Origin: Streptomyces sp. Root431 | GTDB lineage: Bacteria > Actinomycetota > Actinomycetes > Streptomycetales > Streptomycetaceae | DNA length: 64,000 bases | Assembly: GCF_001426585.1 (NCBI RefSeq) | Contig: NZ_LMEI01000007.1 | Coordinates: forward strand, 186,077 to 250,076 | Reading direction: 5' to 3' | Shown here: piece by piece, positions 50,519 to 58,676 of the stretch | Position numbering within the stretch: position 1 is the first letter of the stretch | Layout: every line of letters begins with the position of its first letter | Translations under genes and position numbers: made by a program | The notes under the pieces: model-generated | The model's input: only the letters and a program-made list of their open reading frames with translations | Told to the model about the DNA's origin: nothing | Database searches by the model: none

Positions 50519-50962
50519 GTGTTCAGCGACATAGGCGCACTCGAGCTGGTGGCCCTCGTGGTCCTCGCCGTGCTCGTCTTCGGGCCTGAAAAGCTCCCGA
50601 AGGTCATCCAGGACGTCTCGCGCTTCATCAAGAAGGTCCGTGACTTCTCGGACAGCGCGAAGGAGGACATCCGCAGCGAGCTGGGGCCGGAGTTCAAGGA
50701 CTTCGAGTTCGAGGACCTCAACCCCAAGACGTTCCTCCGCAAGCAGCTGGAGGGGAACGAGGACCTCAAGGAGCTCAAGGAGCTTCGCGGGTCGTTCGAC
50801 CTCAAGAAGGAGATGAACGACGTCGCCGACGCGGTCCACGGCCGCGAGGCCGCGCCCGCCGCGGTCAACGGCAGCGCCGCCGCCGGCACGCCGGACCTCC
50901 TCAAGAAGCAGGACAAGCCGGACACCGGAGAGCGTCCGCCGTACGACTCCGACGCGACCTGA
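50519..50962 (+). CDS. tatB: Sec-independent (Tat) protein translocase subunit TatB
   Basis: 147 aa from GTG 50519. N-terminal membrane helix with the Glu/Pro-Glu-Lys hinge (VFSDIGALELVALVVLAVLVFGPEKLPKV split across about 1-29), amphipathic helix (IQDVSRFIKKVRDFSDSAKEDI) and long charged C-terminal part with KELKELRGSFDLKKEMNDV. Length and charged tail favour TatB over TatA. With TatC elsewhere it exports folded twin-arginine proteins, probably including the amidase in this window. SD GAAGGAG upstream. Confidence 0.94.
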   Translation: MFSDIGALELVALVVLAVLVFGPEKLPKVIQDVSRFIKKVRDFSDSAKEDIRSELGPEFKDFEFEDLNPKTFLRKQLEGNEDLKELKELRGSFDLKKEMNDVADAVHGREAAPAAVNGSAAAGTPDLLKKQDKPDTGERPPYDSDAT

Positions 50963-51036
50963 CGACGGGCTGTCACCGACCCGACGCGTCCCGGTGGCTA
51001 TCCTCCCTCTGTTGACGGAACGAGGAGGCGGCCGAG

Positions 51037-51663
51037 ATGGAGACCACGAGTCGGGTGGAGGGCGTACCGACGGCCCGGCGTACGCCCGAGGGCTTTCTGC
51101 GCGCGCCCTTCGCCTGGTACGGCCTCGACGAGGCCTTCACCGGGCAGCGCTGGCTGATGCAGGTCGGCACGGCCGCGGACGGCAGCGTGCAGCACGGTTC
51201 TACGGGGCACGGTGACGAGCCGTCCATAAAGTCGGACGCGCGCGCTGCCGAGAAGGAGCGCTTCGCCGTCGTGGTGACGGTCGCCGCGAGCCCGGTCCGG
51301 CGGACCGGGGACGGTACGGGCGTCCTCGACGCCACGACGGTCTCGTCCGCCGCCTGGCTGGCCGGCTCGGGGCTCCTGGTCCACACCTGGCCCGCGTCGC
51401 TCGACCACGGGATGCGGGACAACTGGCTGGACCAGCAGACGGAGACGGCCTTCGAGCTCGCCGACGACCTCGACGGGCCCGCCTGGTCGACGCTGTCGCT
51501 CCCCGTGGACGGGGTGCCGATGCCCTTCCACTACCGCGAGTCGGAGTTCGGCTGGGTGTTGGCGGGCTCGGCGGCGGGGGTGCACCTCGGGGCGTACGGG
51601 CGGGGCATGAGCGCGTACGGTCTGGGGTTCTCGCAGATCAAGGACCTTGAGGCGTACGCCTGA
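51037..51663 (+). CDS. Conserved hypothetical protein
   Basis: 208 aa, no signal peptide or membrane segment. Recognisable segments include APFAWYGLDEAFTGQRWLMQVGTA, HGMRDNWLDQQTETAFELADDLDGPAWSTLSLPVDG and FGWVLAGSAAGVHLGAYGRGMSAYGLGF. I know it only as a streptomycete conserved protein without assigned domain. ATG at 51037 follows GGAGGCGGCC. Convergent with mrp and separated from it by a perfect terminator. Confidence 0.8.
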   Translation: METTSRVEGVPTARRTPEGFLRAPFAWYGLDEAFTGQRWLMQVGTAADGSVQHGSTGHGDEPSIKSDARAAEKERFAVVVTVAASPVRRTGDGTGVLDATTVSSAAWLAGSGLLVHTWPASLDHGMRDNWLDQQTETAFELADDLDGPAWSTLSLPVDGVPMPFHYRESEFGWVLAGSAAGVHLGAYGRGMSAYGLGFSQIKDLEAYA

Positions 51664-51665
51664 CG

Positions 51666-51708
51666 GCATGAAAAGGGGCGCCCCCAGCGGGGGCGCCCCT
51701 TTTCATGC
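51666..51708. terminator. Bidirectional terminator, 20-bp perfect stem
   Basis: Arms 51666-51685 and 51689-51708 with an AGC loop. T runs lie on both sides (AAAAGGGG / CCCCTTTT), serving the hypothetical gene and mrp. Confidence 0.95.
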
Positions 51709-52842
51709 TCAGAACTTGTTGCGCGGCGTGATGCCCAGGCTCATGCCGGACAGGCCACGCTGGCGGCCGCCGAGCTTGCCCGCGATGGCGCGCAGGGCCG
51801 CGCCCGCCGGGGAGTCGGGGTCGGAGAGGACGACGGGCTTGCCCTCGTCGCCGCCCTCGCGGAGCCGGACGTCGATCGGGATCGAGCCGAGGACCGGGAC
51901 GTTCGTGCCGGTCGTCTGCGTCAGCCCGTCCGCGACGCGCTGGCCGCCACCCGTGCCGAACACGTCGACCATCTCGTCGCAGTGCGGACACGGCAGGCCC
52001 GCCATGTTCTCGACGACGCCGACGATCTTCTGGTGCGTCTGCACGGCGATCGAGCCGGCCCGCTCGGCGACCTCGGCCGCGGCCTGCTGCGGGGTCGTGA
52101 CGACCAGGATCTCCGCGTTCGGCACGAGCTGCGCGACCGAGATCGCGATGTCGCCGGTGCCCGGGGGCAGGTCGAGCAGGAGGACGTCCAGGTCGCCCCA
52201 GTACACGTCCGCGAGGAACTGCTGGAGCGCGCGGTGCAGCATCGGGCCGCGCCACACCACCGGGGCGTTGCCCGGGGTGAACATGCCGATGGAGATGACC
52301 TTCACGCCGTTCGCCGACGGCGGCATGATCATGTTCTCGACCTGGGTCGGACGGCCGTCCGCGCCCAGCATCCGCGGCACGCTGTGGCCGTAGATGTCGG
52401 CGTCGACGACGCCGACCTTCAGACCGTCCGCGGCCATCGCCGCGGCGAGGTTCACGGTCACGGAGGACTTGCCGACGCCGCCCTTGCCGGAGGCGACCGC
52501 GTACACCCGGGTCAGCGAGCCCGGCTTCGCGAACGGCACCTCGCGCTCCGCGCCGGTCCCGCGCAGCGCCGCCGCCAGCTCCTTGCGCTGCTCGTCGCTC
52601 ATCACGTCGAGCGTGACGTCGACGGCGGTGACGCCCTCGACGCGGGAGACGGCCTCGGTCACGCGCTGCGTGATCGTGTCGCGCATCGGGCAGCCGGAGA
52701 CGGTCAGGTAGACCGTGACGGCGACCCTGCCGTCCGGTTGGACCTCCACCGACTTGACCATGCCGAGCTCAGTGATGGGCTTGTTGATCTCGGGGTCGTT
52801 CACCGTCGCCAGTGCTTCGAGCACCGCGTCTTCCATAGCCAT
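51709..52842 (-). CDS. mrp: Mrp/NBP35-type P-loop Fe-S cluster carrier ATPase (ApbC)
   Basis: 377 aa from ATG 52842 (52836 possible). An N-terminal MIP18/DUF59 domain (AVLEALATVNDPEINKPITELGM) is followed by the ParA/MinD-like ATPase domain: deviant Walker A ASGKGGVGKSSVTVNLAA (about 130-147), DADIYGHSVPRML, LLLDLPPGTGDIA. The CxxC of GLPCPHCDEM (about 290) is the Fe-S scaffold site. It assembles or transfers Fe-S clusters. First gene on the minus strand after DUF1003 and MgtE-N genes. Confidence 0.95.
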   Translation of the reverse strand: MAMEDAVLEALATVNDPEINKPITELGMVKSVEVQPDGRVAVTVYLTVSGCPMRDTITQRVTEAVSRVEGVTAVDVTLDVMSDEQRKELAAALRGTGAEREVPFAKPGSLTRVYAVASGKGGVGKSSVTVNLAAAMAADGLKVGVVDADIYGHSVPRMLGADGRPTQVENMIMPPSANGVKVISIGMFTPGNAPVVWRGPMLHRALQQFLADVYWGDLDVLLLDLPPGTGDIAISVAQLVPNAEILVVTTPQQAAAEVAERAGSIAVQTHQKIVGVVENMAGLPCPHCDEMVDVFGTGGGQRVADGLTQTTGTNVPVLGSIPIDVRLREGGDEGKPVVLSDPDSPAGAALRAIAGKLGGRQRGLSGMSLGITPRNKF

Positions 52843-52886
52843 ACCGACGATGGTACGGCGCCGACCACCGGCCCATGAAAGGGCTG

Positions 52887-53459
52887 TCAACGGTCGGGTA
52901 CGTCACTTCCGTGACCTTCGCCGGTCGGGAATAGATCCCGGCGCTCCTCCAGCTCCTTGATCAGGTCCTGGAGCTCCGAGCGGATCCAGTCGCGCGTCGC
53001 GACCTCGCCGAGGCCCATGCGGAGCGCCGCGATCTCCCGGGTCAGGTACTCGGTGTCCGCGATCGACCGCTCGTTCTGCTTCCGGTCCTGCTCCAGGTTG
53101 ACCCGGTCCCGGTCGTCCTGCCGGTTCTGGGCGAGCAGGATCAGCGGCGCCGCGTACGAGGCCTGGAGGGACAGGGCGAGCGTCAGGAAAATGAACGGGT
53201 ACTCGTCGAACCGCAGCGTCGCCGGGGCGAAGATGTTCCACACGACCCAGACGATGATCGTCAGGGTCATCCAGACGAGGAAGCGCCCGGTGCCCAGGAA
53301 GCGGGCGATCCGCTCGGACATCCGCCCGAAGGCCTCCGGGTCGTACTCCGGAAGGAACCTGGGCCGGCGCTCGCGCGGCAGGTCGAGCCGGATCCGGGCC
53401 ACCATCGGCCGGTCCCGCTCCCGTTCCCGCTCCCTCTCCTGCCCCCGCTCAGCGGCCAT
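52887..53459 (-). CDS. DUF1003 family membrane protein
   Basis: 190 aa. Arg/Glu-rich N-terminus (RERERERD), then FGRMSERIARFLGTGRFLVWMTLTIIVWVVWN and FIFLTLALSLQASYAAPLILLAQNRQDDRDRV, the two-helix DUF1003 core (about 50-130), and a charged coiled-coil tail. Function of the family is unknown. The ATG lies inside the end of the MgtE-N gene (11-nt overlap), so they are coupled. This link to a magnesium-associated protein is seen in other actinobacteria. Confidence 0.9.
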   Translation of the reverse strand: MAAERGQERERERERDRPMVARIRLDLPRERRPRFLPEYDPEAFGRMSERIARFLGTGRFLVWMTLTIIVWVVWNIFAPATLRFDEYPFIFLTLALSLQASYAAPLILLAQNRQDDRDRVNLEQDRKQNERSIADTEYLTREIAALRMGLGEVATRDWIRSELQDLIKELEERRDLFPTGEGHGSDVPDR

Positions 53460-54732
53460 GCCCGGTCCCCTCCTCGTGGAACTCCGTCTCCCGCCAGTCC
53501 TCCGGCAGCAGATGGTCGAGCACGTCGTCGACGGTGACCGCGCCGAGCAGCGAACCGCTCTCGTCCACGACGGGCGCGGCGACCATGTTGTAGGCGGCGA
53601 GGTAGCTGGTGACGGCGGGCAGCGGGGTGTCCGGGCCGAGCGGTGGCAGGTCGCTGTCCACGAGCGAACTGACCAGGGTGAACGGCGGGTCCCGCAGCAG
53701 CCGCTGGAAGTGCACGGTGCCCAGGTACTTCCCGGTCGGCGTCTCGTCCGGCGGCCGGCACACGTACACCTGCGCGGCGAGCGCCGGCGACAGGTCCTGC
53801 TGGCGCACCCGGGCCAGCGCGTCCGCGACCGTGGCGTCCGGCCGCAGCACGATCGGCTCGGTCGTCATCAGACCGCCGGCCGTGCGCTCCTCGTACGACA
53901 GGAGGCGTCGCACGTCGGCGGCGTCGTCCGGCTGCATCAGGGTCAGGAGCCGCTCCTGGTCCTCCTCGGGCAGCTCGGACAGCAGGTCGGCCGCGTCGTC
54001 CGGGTCCATCGCCTCCAGGACGTCGGCCGCGCGCTCCTCCTTCAGCTTGCCGAGGATCTCGATCTGGTCGTCCTCCGGCAGCTCTTCGAGGACGTCGGCG
54101 AGCCGGTCGTCGTCGAGGGCCGCGGCGACCTCGGCGCGCCGCTTGGGGGAGAGGTGGTGCAGGACGTTGGCGAGGTCGGCGGGGCGCAGCTTCTCGAAGG
54201 TGGCGACGAGGCTCTCCGCGCCCTGTCCCTCCTCCTCCAGGGAGAAGCCGGTGACGGCCGACCACTCGACGGTCAGCGTCTCGCCCTTGCGGCTCAGCAC
54301 CCCGCCCTTGCCCTTGCGGACGAAGACCTTGTCGATCTCCCAGTCGCGGCGGGCGGGCAGCTGCTGGATGGCGACGTCGAGGACGGTGACCTCCTCGCCC
54401 TCCTGGCCGTCGGCGCCCACGAGCCGGACGCGCCGGTCGAGGAGCTCGCCGAGGACGAGCCGCTCGGTGGGGCGCTGCTCGAAGCGCCGCATGTTGACGA
54501 CGCCCGTGGTGATGACCTGTCCCGACTCGACGCCGGTGATGCGGGTCATCGGGACGAAGACCCTGCGGCGGCTCAGCACCTCCACGACCATGCCGAGCAG
54601 CCGGGGCGGTCTGCGGCCGACCCGGAGCATCGCGACGAGGTCGCTGACCCGGCCGACCTGGTCGCCGACGGGGTCGAAGACGGGGACTCCCGCGAGGTGG
54701 GAGACGAAGATCCGGGGGGCGCCTGCCGCCAT
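53449..54732 (-). CDS. MgtE N-domain/CBS protein lacking the transport domain
   Basis: About 427 aa from ATG 54732 (SD GGAGG, 8 nt). A PRC-barrel-like start (IFVSHLAGVPVFDPVGDQVGRVSDLVAM) precedes the MgtE superhelical N domain (FEKLRPADLANVLHHLSPKRRAEVAAAL; LEAMDPDDAADLLSELPEEDQERLLTLMQPDDAADV). Two CBS domains (MTTEPIVLRPDATVADAL; VVDESGSLLGAVTVDDVLDHLLPEDW) end the protein. There is no five-helix MgtE channel, so it is a soluble sensor module, perhaps regulating CorA (56331) or another transporter. Confidence 0.9.
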   Translation of the reverse strand: MAAGAPRIFVSHLAGVPVFDPVGDQVGRVSDLVAMLRVGRRPPRLLGMVVEVLSRRRVFVPMTRITGVESGQVITTGVVNMRRFEQRPTERLVLGELLDRRVRLVGADGQEGEEVTVLDVAIQQLPARRDWEIDKVFVRKGKGGVLSRKGETLTVEWSAVTGFSLEEEGQGAESLVATFEKLRPADLANVLHHLSPKRRAEVAAALDDDRLADVLEELPEDDQIEILGKLKEERAADVLEAMDPDDAADLLSELPEEDQERLLTLMQPDDAADVRRLLSYEERTAGGLMTTEPIVLRPDATVADALARVRQQDLSPALAAQVYVCRPPDETPTGKYLGTVHFQRLLRDPPFTLVSSLVDSDLPPLGPDTPLPAVTSYLAAYNMVAAPVVDESGSLLGAVTVDDVLDHLLPEDWRETEFHEEGTGHGR

Positions 54733-55027
54733 GCCACGCGCCTCCTCGGTGCCGCACGATTCGAGTCGTGGCAAGAGCTTTGCCGGTGATTGCAGAGCTT
54801 TGCCGGGTTCAGGCTAGCCCGTGCCGTTCCGCCCCGCTCCGGCAACGACTCCGTACGGCTGCCTGCCGGGCCCGTCACCTCGCCCGGGTACGCTGCGGTC
54901 TGCCGTCCCCCCACTCGGCCCCGGCCACCGGACCCGGTCATTCCGCCGGCCCCGGCCCGCGGCCTCCGACGGCACCCCGTACGGGCCACGCCCGGCGTAT
55001 CCCCCCACGACACGAGAGGCAGCGCAG

Positions 55028-55786
55028 ATGGCCGTTCGTACCCCGTCATCGCGTATCCGCAGGGCCGTCGTGCCCTTGGCGCTCTGCGCCGGGCTGACAG
55101 CCGGACTCACCGCCTGCGGCGCCGATCCGGACGAGGGGACCAACGGGGTCGGGAAGCTCTCCGCGCCCGAGATCGAGCAGAAGGCGCAGTCGGCCGCGGA
55201 CGCGGCGAAGGCGGTACGCCTCTCGGGCACGCTCGTCAGCAAGGGCGGCACCTTCAAGCTCAACATGCGGCTCAAGCAGGACGGCGCCGCCGGCTCGGTG
55301 ACGACGAAGAACAGCACCTTCGAGCTGCTGCGGATCGGCGACGCGCTCTACCTGAAGGCGGACGCCGACTTCTGGGCGCACGACGACAAGGCGACCCGGG
55401 AGCCCACCGAGGCGGACACCGAGGCCGCCGACAAGCTCGACGACATGTACGTCAAGGTGCCGCAGGGCGACCCCTCGTACAAGCAGTTCCGCGGCTTCAC
55501 CGACATGGACGTGCTCCTCGCCGGGCTGATCGGCCTGCACGGGGAGAAGGTCAAGGGCGACCGGGACCAGATCGGCGGAGTCCGCACGATCAAGGTCAAG
55601 GGCGGCGCGGAGGGCGAGGGCGGCACGCTCGACGTGGCCCTGGAGGGCTCCCCGTACCCGCTGCAGTTCGCGCGGGGCGGGGGAGCGGGCGTCGTGGTGC
55701 TCTCCGAGTGGAACAAGGACTTCCCGCTCGCGGAGCCGTCGAAGGACCAGACCCTCGACTACGGCAAGCAGCTGCCGCGGACGTGA
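55028..55786 (+). CDS. LppX/LprG-like lipoprotein
   Basis: 252 aa. Signal peptide with lipobox LTAC (Cys about 30). The mature part matches the LppX_LprAFG half-barrel fold: AADAAKAVRLSGTLVSKGGTFKLNMRLKQDG, LRIGDALYLKADADFW, VRTIKVKGG, LEGSPYPLQFARGGG. In mycobacteria such lipoproteins bind triacylated lipids for envelope transport. ATG at 55028 after GAGAGGCAGCG. Divergent from the MgtE-N gene with a 295-bp gap holding presumed promoters. Confidence 0.85.
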   Translation: MAVRTPSSRIRRAVVPLALCAGLTAGLTACGADPDEGTNGVGKLSAPEIEQKAQSAADAAKAVRLSGTLVSKGGTFKLNMRLKQDGAAGSVTTKNSTFELLRIGDALYLKADADFWAHDDKATREPTEADTEAADKLDDMYVKVPQGDPSYKQFRGFTDMDVLLAGLIGLHGEKVKGDRDQIGGVRTIKVKGGAEGEGGTLDVALEGSPYPLQFARGGGAGVVVLSEWNKDFPLAEPSKDQTLDYGKQLPRT

Positions 55787-55798
55787 GGACGCGCCGCG

Positions 55799-56305
55799 TT
55801 ACTTGCGGCGCTTCCTGAACAGCAGCTTCGGGAGCGCGGCCGGCACCGGCCGGCGGGTCGTGGCCTCCGAGGGCAGCGGTACGGCGGCCAGGGAGCCGTC
55901 CGGCAGCTCCGTCGTCGAGGAGCGGGGGTCGAGCCGCAGCACGCGGCATTCGCGCGCCCAGCGCCCCGTCATGGCCTCGCCGTCGGGGGCGTTCAGCCGC
56001 TTGCCCTTCAGCTCGGCGACCGCGGCCTCCCACTCGTCCGTACCGGGGGAGAGCTCGCGCACGGCGGCCGTCCAGGCGACGAGCCGCCCGCCCTTGTCCT
56101 TGCTGCGGACCGTGACCTCCACCGTCCCGCCGTCCGCGAGGCCCGGCAGCGGCTGCTCGCCAGGACCGTCGCCGACGACGTGCGCCGCGCCGTCGTGCCA
56201 GACGTGCCAGAGCGCGCGGGCGGGGCCGGTCCCGCGCACCCAGACGAGGCCGGACTTCTTGGTGGCCTCCTCGACGAGGGCGGACCCTGGCAGCTCTTCA
56301 GTCAT
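55799..56305 (-). CDS. Conserved hypothetical protein
   Basis: 168 aa. GLVWVRGTGPARALWHVWHDGAAHVVGDG, VEVTVRSKDKGGRLVAWTAAVREL and EAMTGRWARECRVLRLDP give alternating beta segments, faintly like FMN/F420 split barrels but without a clear cofactor motif. It ends in a basic tail (LPKLLFRKRRK). ATG at 56305; stop 25 nt before corA's end side, co-directional with corA. No function assigned. Confidence 0.75.
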   Translation of the reverse strand: MTEELPGSALVEEATKKSGLVWVRGTGPARALWHVWHDGAAHVVGDGPGEQPLPGLADGGTVEVTVRSKDKGGRLVAWTAAVRELSPGTDEWEAAVAELKGKRLNAPDGEAMTGRWARECRVLRLDPRSSTTELPDGSLAAVPLPSEATTRRPVPAALPKLLFRKRRK

Positions 56306-56330
56306 GGCCCGAAGCCTAGCGGGAGCCGTC

Positions 56331-57458
56331 CTACAGCCAGCCGTTGCGCTTGAGCGTGCGGTGGATGGTGAAGCAGACCGCGATGATGCCGGTGAGCACC
56401 ATCGGGTAGCCGTACTTCCAGTGCAGCTCGGGCATGTGGTCGAAGTTCATGCCGTAGACGCCGCAGACCGCCGTGGGGACGGCGACGATCGCCGCCCACG
56501 AGGTGATCTTGCGCATGTCCTCGTTCTGCGCGACGGTCGCCTGCGCCAGGTTGGCCTGGAGGATCGAGTTGAGGAGCTCGTCGAAGCCGACGACCTGCTC
56601 CTGGACGCGGGCGAGGTGGTCGGCGACGTCCCGGAAGTACTTCTGGATGTCGGGGTCGACGAGCCGCATCGGCCGCTCGCTGAGCAGCGTCAGCGGGCGC
56701 AGGAGCGGGGTGACGGCCCGCTTGAACTCCAGCACCTCGCGCTTGAGCTGGTAGATCCGGCCCGTGTCCGTACCGCGGGTGGAGCCCTTCGTGGCCGGCG
56801 AGAAGACGTCGATCTCCAGCTGGTCGATGTCCAGCTCGACGGCGTCGGCGACCGCGATGTAGCCGTCGACGACGTGGTCGGCGATGGCGTGCAGCACGGC
56901 CGAGGGGCCCTTGGCGAGGAGTTCGGGCTCGCCCTGGAGGCGGTGGCGGAGGTTGCGCAGGGAGCCCTGGCCGCCGTGCCGGACGGTGATGACGAAGTCG
57001 GGGCCCGTGAAGCACATGACCTCGCCGGTCTCGACGACCTCGCTGGTCGCGGTGAGCTCGGCGTGCTCGACGTAGTGGATCGTCTTGAAGACGGTGAAGA
57101 GGGTGTCGTCGTACCGCTCCAGCTTGGGTCGCTGGTGGGCGTGGACGGCGTCCTCGACGGCGAGTGGGTGCAGCCCGAACTCGGCGGCGATACCGGCGAA
57201 TTCGGCCTCGGTGGGCTCGTGGAGCCCGATCCAGGCGAAGCCGCCGCTCTCCCGCACCTGGCTCATCGCGCCGCGGGGCGTGAGGCAGTCGCGGTCGTCG
57301 ACCCGGCGCCCGTCGCGGTAGACGGCGCAGTCGACGACGGCGCTGGAGGCCGAGTGGTCGCGGGTGGGGTCGTACGAGGTGTACGTGGTGGGGGTCTTGC
57401 GCAGGGTGTGCCGCAGGCTCGGCCGGACGGCGGCGCGCAGGTCACGGATCATCGACAT
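56331..57458 (-). CDS. corA: CorA-type magnesium/divalent cation transporter
   Basis: About 375 aa from ATG 57458; neighbouring ATGs at 57464 and 57452 are possible. Large N-terminal cytoplasmic domain (GFAWIGLHEPTEAEFAGIAAEFGLHPLAVEDAV), long stalk helix, then two C-terminal helices with the YGMNF signature (GMN, about 345) and MPELHWKYGYP loop. Forms a pentameric Mg2+/Co2+ channel. MgtE-N and DUF1003 genes lie within 4 kb. A gene-free 440-bp leader lies upstream. Confidence 0.95.
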   Translation of the reverse strand: MSMIRDLRAAVRPSLRHTLRKTPTTYTSYDPTRDHSASSAVVDCAVYRDGRRVDDRDCLTPRGAMSQVRESGGFAWIGLHEPTEAEFAGIAAEFGLHPLAVEDAVHAHQRPKLERYDDTLFTVFKTIHYVEHAELTATSEVVETGEVMCFTGPDFVITVRHGGQGSLRNLRHRLQGEPELLAKGPSAVLHAIADHVVDGYIAVADAVELDIDQLEIDVFSPATKGSTRGTDTGRIYQLKREVLEFKRAVTPLLRPLTLLSERPMRLVDPDIQKYFRDVADHLARVQEQVVGFDELLNSILQANLAQATVAQNEDMRKITSWAAIVAVPTAVCGVYGMNFDHMPELHWKYGYPMVLTGIIAVCFTIHRTLKRNGWL

Positions 57459-57898
57459 GGGCATGCTCCTCACGGAGAGGCCGTCGGTGCGATGCGTGGC
57501 ACAGCCCGGAATGGGGACGTGGAGCTACGTCGTCCACAAAGCGGGCGGCACCGGGGAATCGCGGTGACGGCGTTCGCTACAGACAGGCAAAGGCGAAATG
57601 CTCTTCCGTCGTGCGAGATGCCGGATGCCCGGTGCCGGAGAAGGCCGGTCCCTTGCGGGACCCGGGATCACCGGAGAGTGAGACGCACCGGGCTCGGGTG
57701 CGGGGCGGAAGAGCGACTGGTACTGCCCGACCGACTTCGGTCCATCGCAGCCCCACCTCCTCCGGCCGGTCCCCCTTGGGGGATGACGTGTGACGAGTAA
57801 TCAGGAGTTCGTGACTCCCGACCAGCGGCCAAGACTATCAGCCGACAGAGGGTCAATCCCTGACTTTGCCCGTTCCATACGCGCTTTATGCTCAGCTC
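57459..57898. promoter_or_regulatory. Long leader between corA and the SUFU-domain gene
   Basis: 440 bp without a solid gene. On the minus strand a 25-codon ORF (57745-57668, MDRSRSGSTSRSSAPHPSPV...) has a GGAGGAGG about 10 nt upstream and could be a leader peptide for corA. A small hairpin GGTCCC/GGGACC lies at 57647-57662. On the plus strand, TTGCCC (57866-57871) and TATGCT (57887-57892, spacer 15) form a possible leaderless promoter for the next gene. No tRNA was found. Confidence 0.4.
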
Positions 57899-58483
57899 AT
57901 GGGAGAAGTTCTTGCTCTGGTCGAAGCCCGGCTGCGGACGGCGCTCGGTGAACCGGACGCGCGGGCCGCGGTGACGTTCCTCGGCACCGACCGGATCGAG
58001 GTGCTCCGCTTCGTCGACGGCGACCTCGTGCGGTACGCGACCCTCGGGATGTCCGCCTCGCCGATGGCCGATCCGACCGCCGCGCTCGCGGACCCCGTGA
58101 AGGGCCCGCGCGCGGAGCTCGTCCTCACCGTGCGGGCCGGCCTCGCCGACACCGACAAGGTGCTGCGCCCGCTCGCCGTGCTCGCCGCCACCCCGCAGGT
58201 CGAGGGCCTCGTCGTGGCCCCCGGCGCCTCGCTCGACGTCGGCGAGCCGCTCTGGCCGGGCGCCGGCTTCAGCTCGGTCCTGGTCGCCGAGTCCGGCGGC
58301 CTGGTGGAGGACCTGGAGCTGGACGCGCCGCTCGACCCGGTCCGCTTCCTGCCCCTCCTCCCGATGACCTCGAACGAGGCCGCGTGGAAGCGGGTGCACG
58401 GGGCACAGGCGCTGGAGGAGCGCTGGCTGGCCCGGGGGACGGATCTGCGCGATCCGCTGCGCAAGTCCGTGAGCCTGGACTGA
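57899..58483 (+). CDS. Suppressor-of-fused (SUFU) domain protein
   Basis: 194 aa from ATG 57899. Pattern GRAELVLTVRAGLAD-like (here KGPRAELVLTVRAGLADTDKVLRPLAVLAATP) and GFSSVLVAESGGLVEDLEL ... VRFLPLLPMTSNEAAWKRVHGAQALEERW, the bacterial SUFU signature. These occur in immunity-type and housekeeping proteins; here isolated, no toxin gene is beside it. A TATGCT box ends 6 nt before the ATG, suggesting a leaderless mRNA. Role unknown. Confidence 0.85.
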   Translation: MGEVLALVEARLRTALGEPDARAAVTFLGTDRIEVLRFVDGDLVRYATLGMSASPMADPTAALADPVKGPRAELVLTVRAGLADTDKVLRPLAVLAATPQVEGLVVAPGASLDVGEPLWPGAGFSSVLVAESGGLVEDLELDAPLDPVRFLPLLPMTSNEAAWKRVHGAQALEERWLARGTDLRDPLRKSVSLD

Positions 58484-58676
58484 CCGAGGGGCGTGAGGGT
58501 GAGCCGAGCGGCGTGGCGGTGAGCCGAGGGCTCGGTCCGAGGACCGGGCTCCGGCCTCGACCGGGGGTCTTCCGGGTGTCGTGGCCGGCCACCCCGGGTG
58601 AACGGCTCGGGCCGGACGGGTGATCGTCCGCGGCCGTCCTTGACGCGGGGCCCGAGGGGTAGGACCGTTGAGCCCT

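Noticed and set aside
57700..57840. Possible tRNA or small RNA near GAGTTCGTGACTCC
   Set aside because: No T-arm consensus, acceptor pairing or anticodon stem could be formed on either strand.
58640..58665. TTGACG and TAGGAC as a promoter for the zinc-ribbon gene
   Set aside because: The spacer is only 14 nt, too short for a normal sigma70-type promoter, so it was not annotated.
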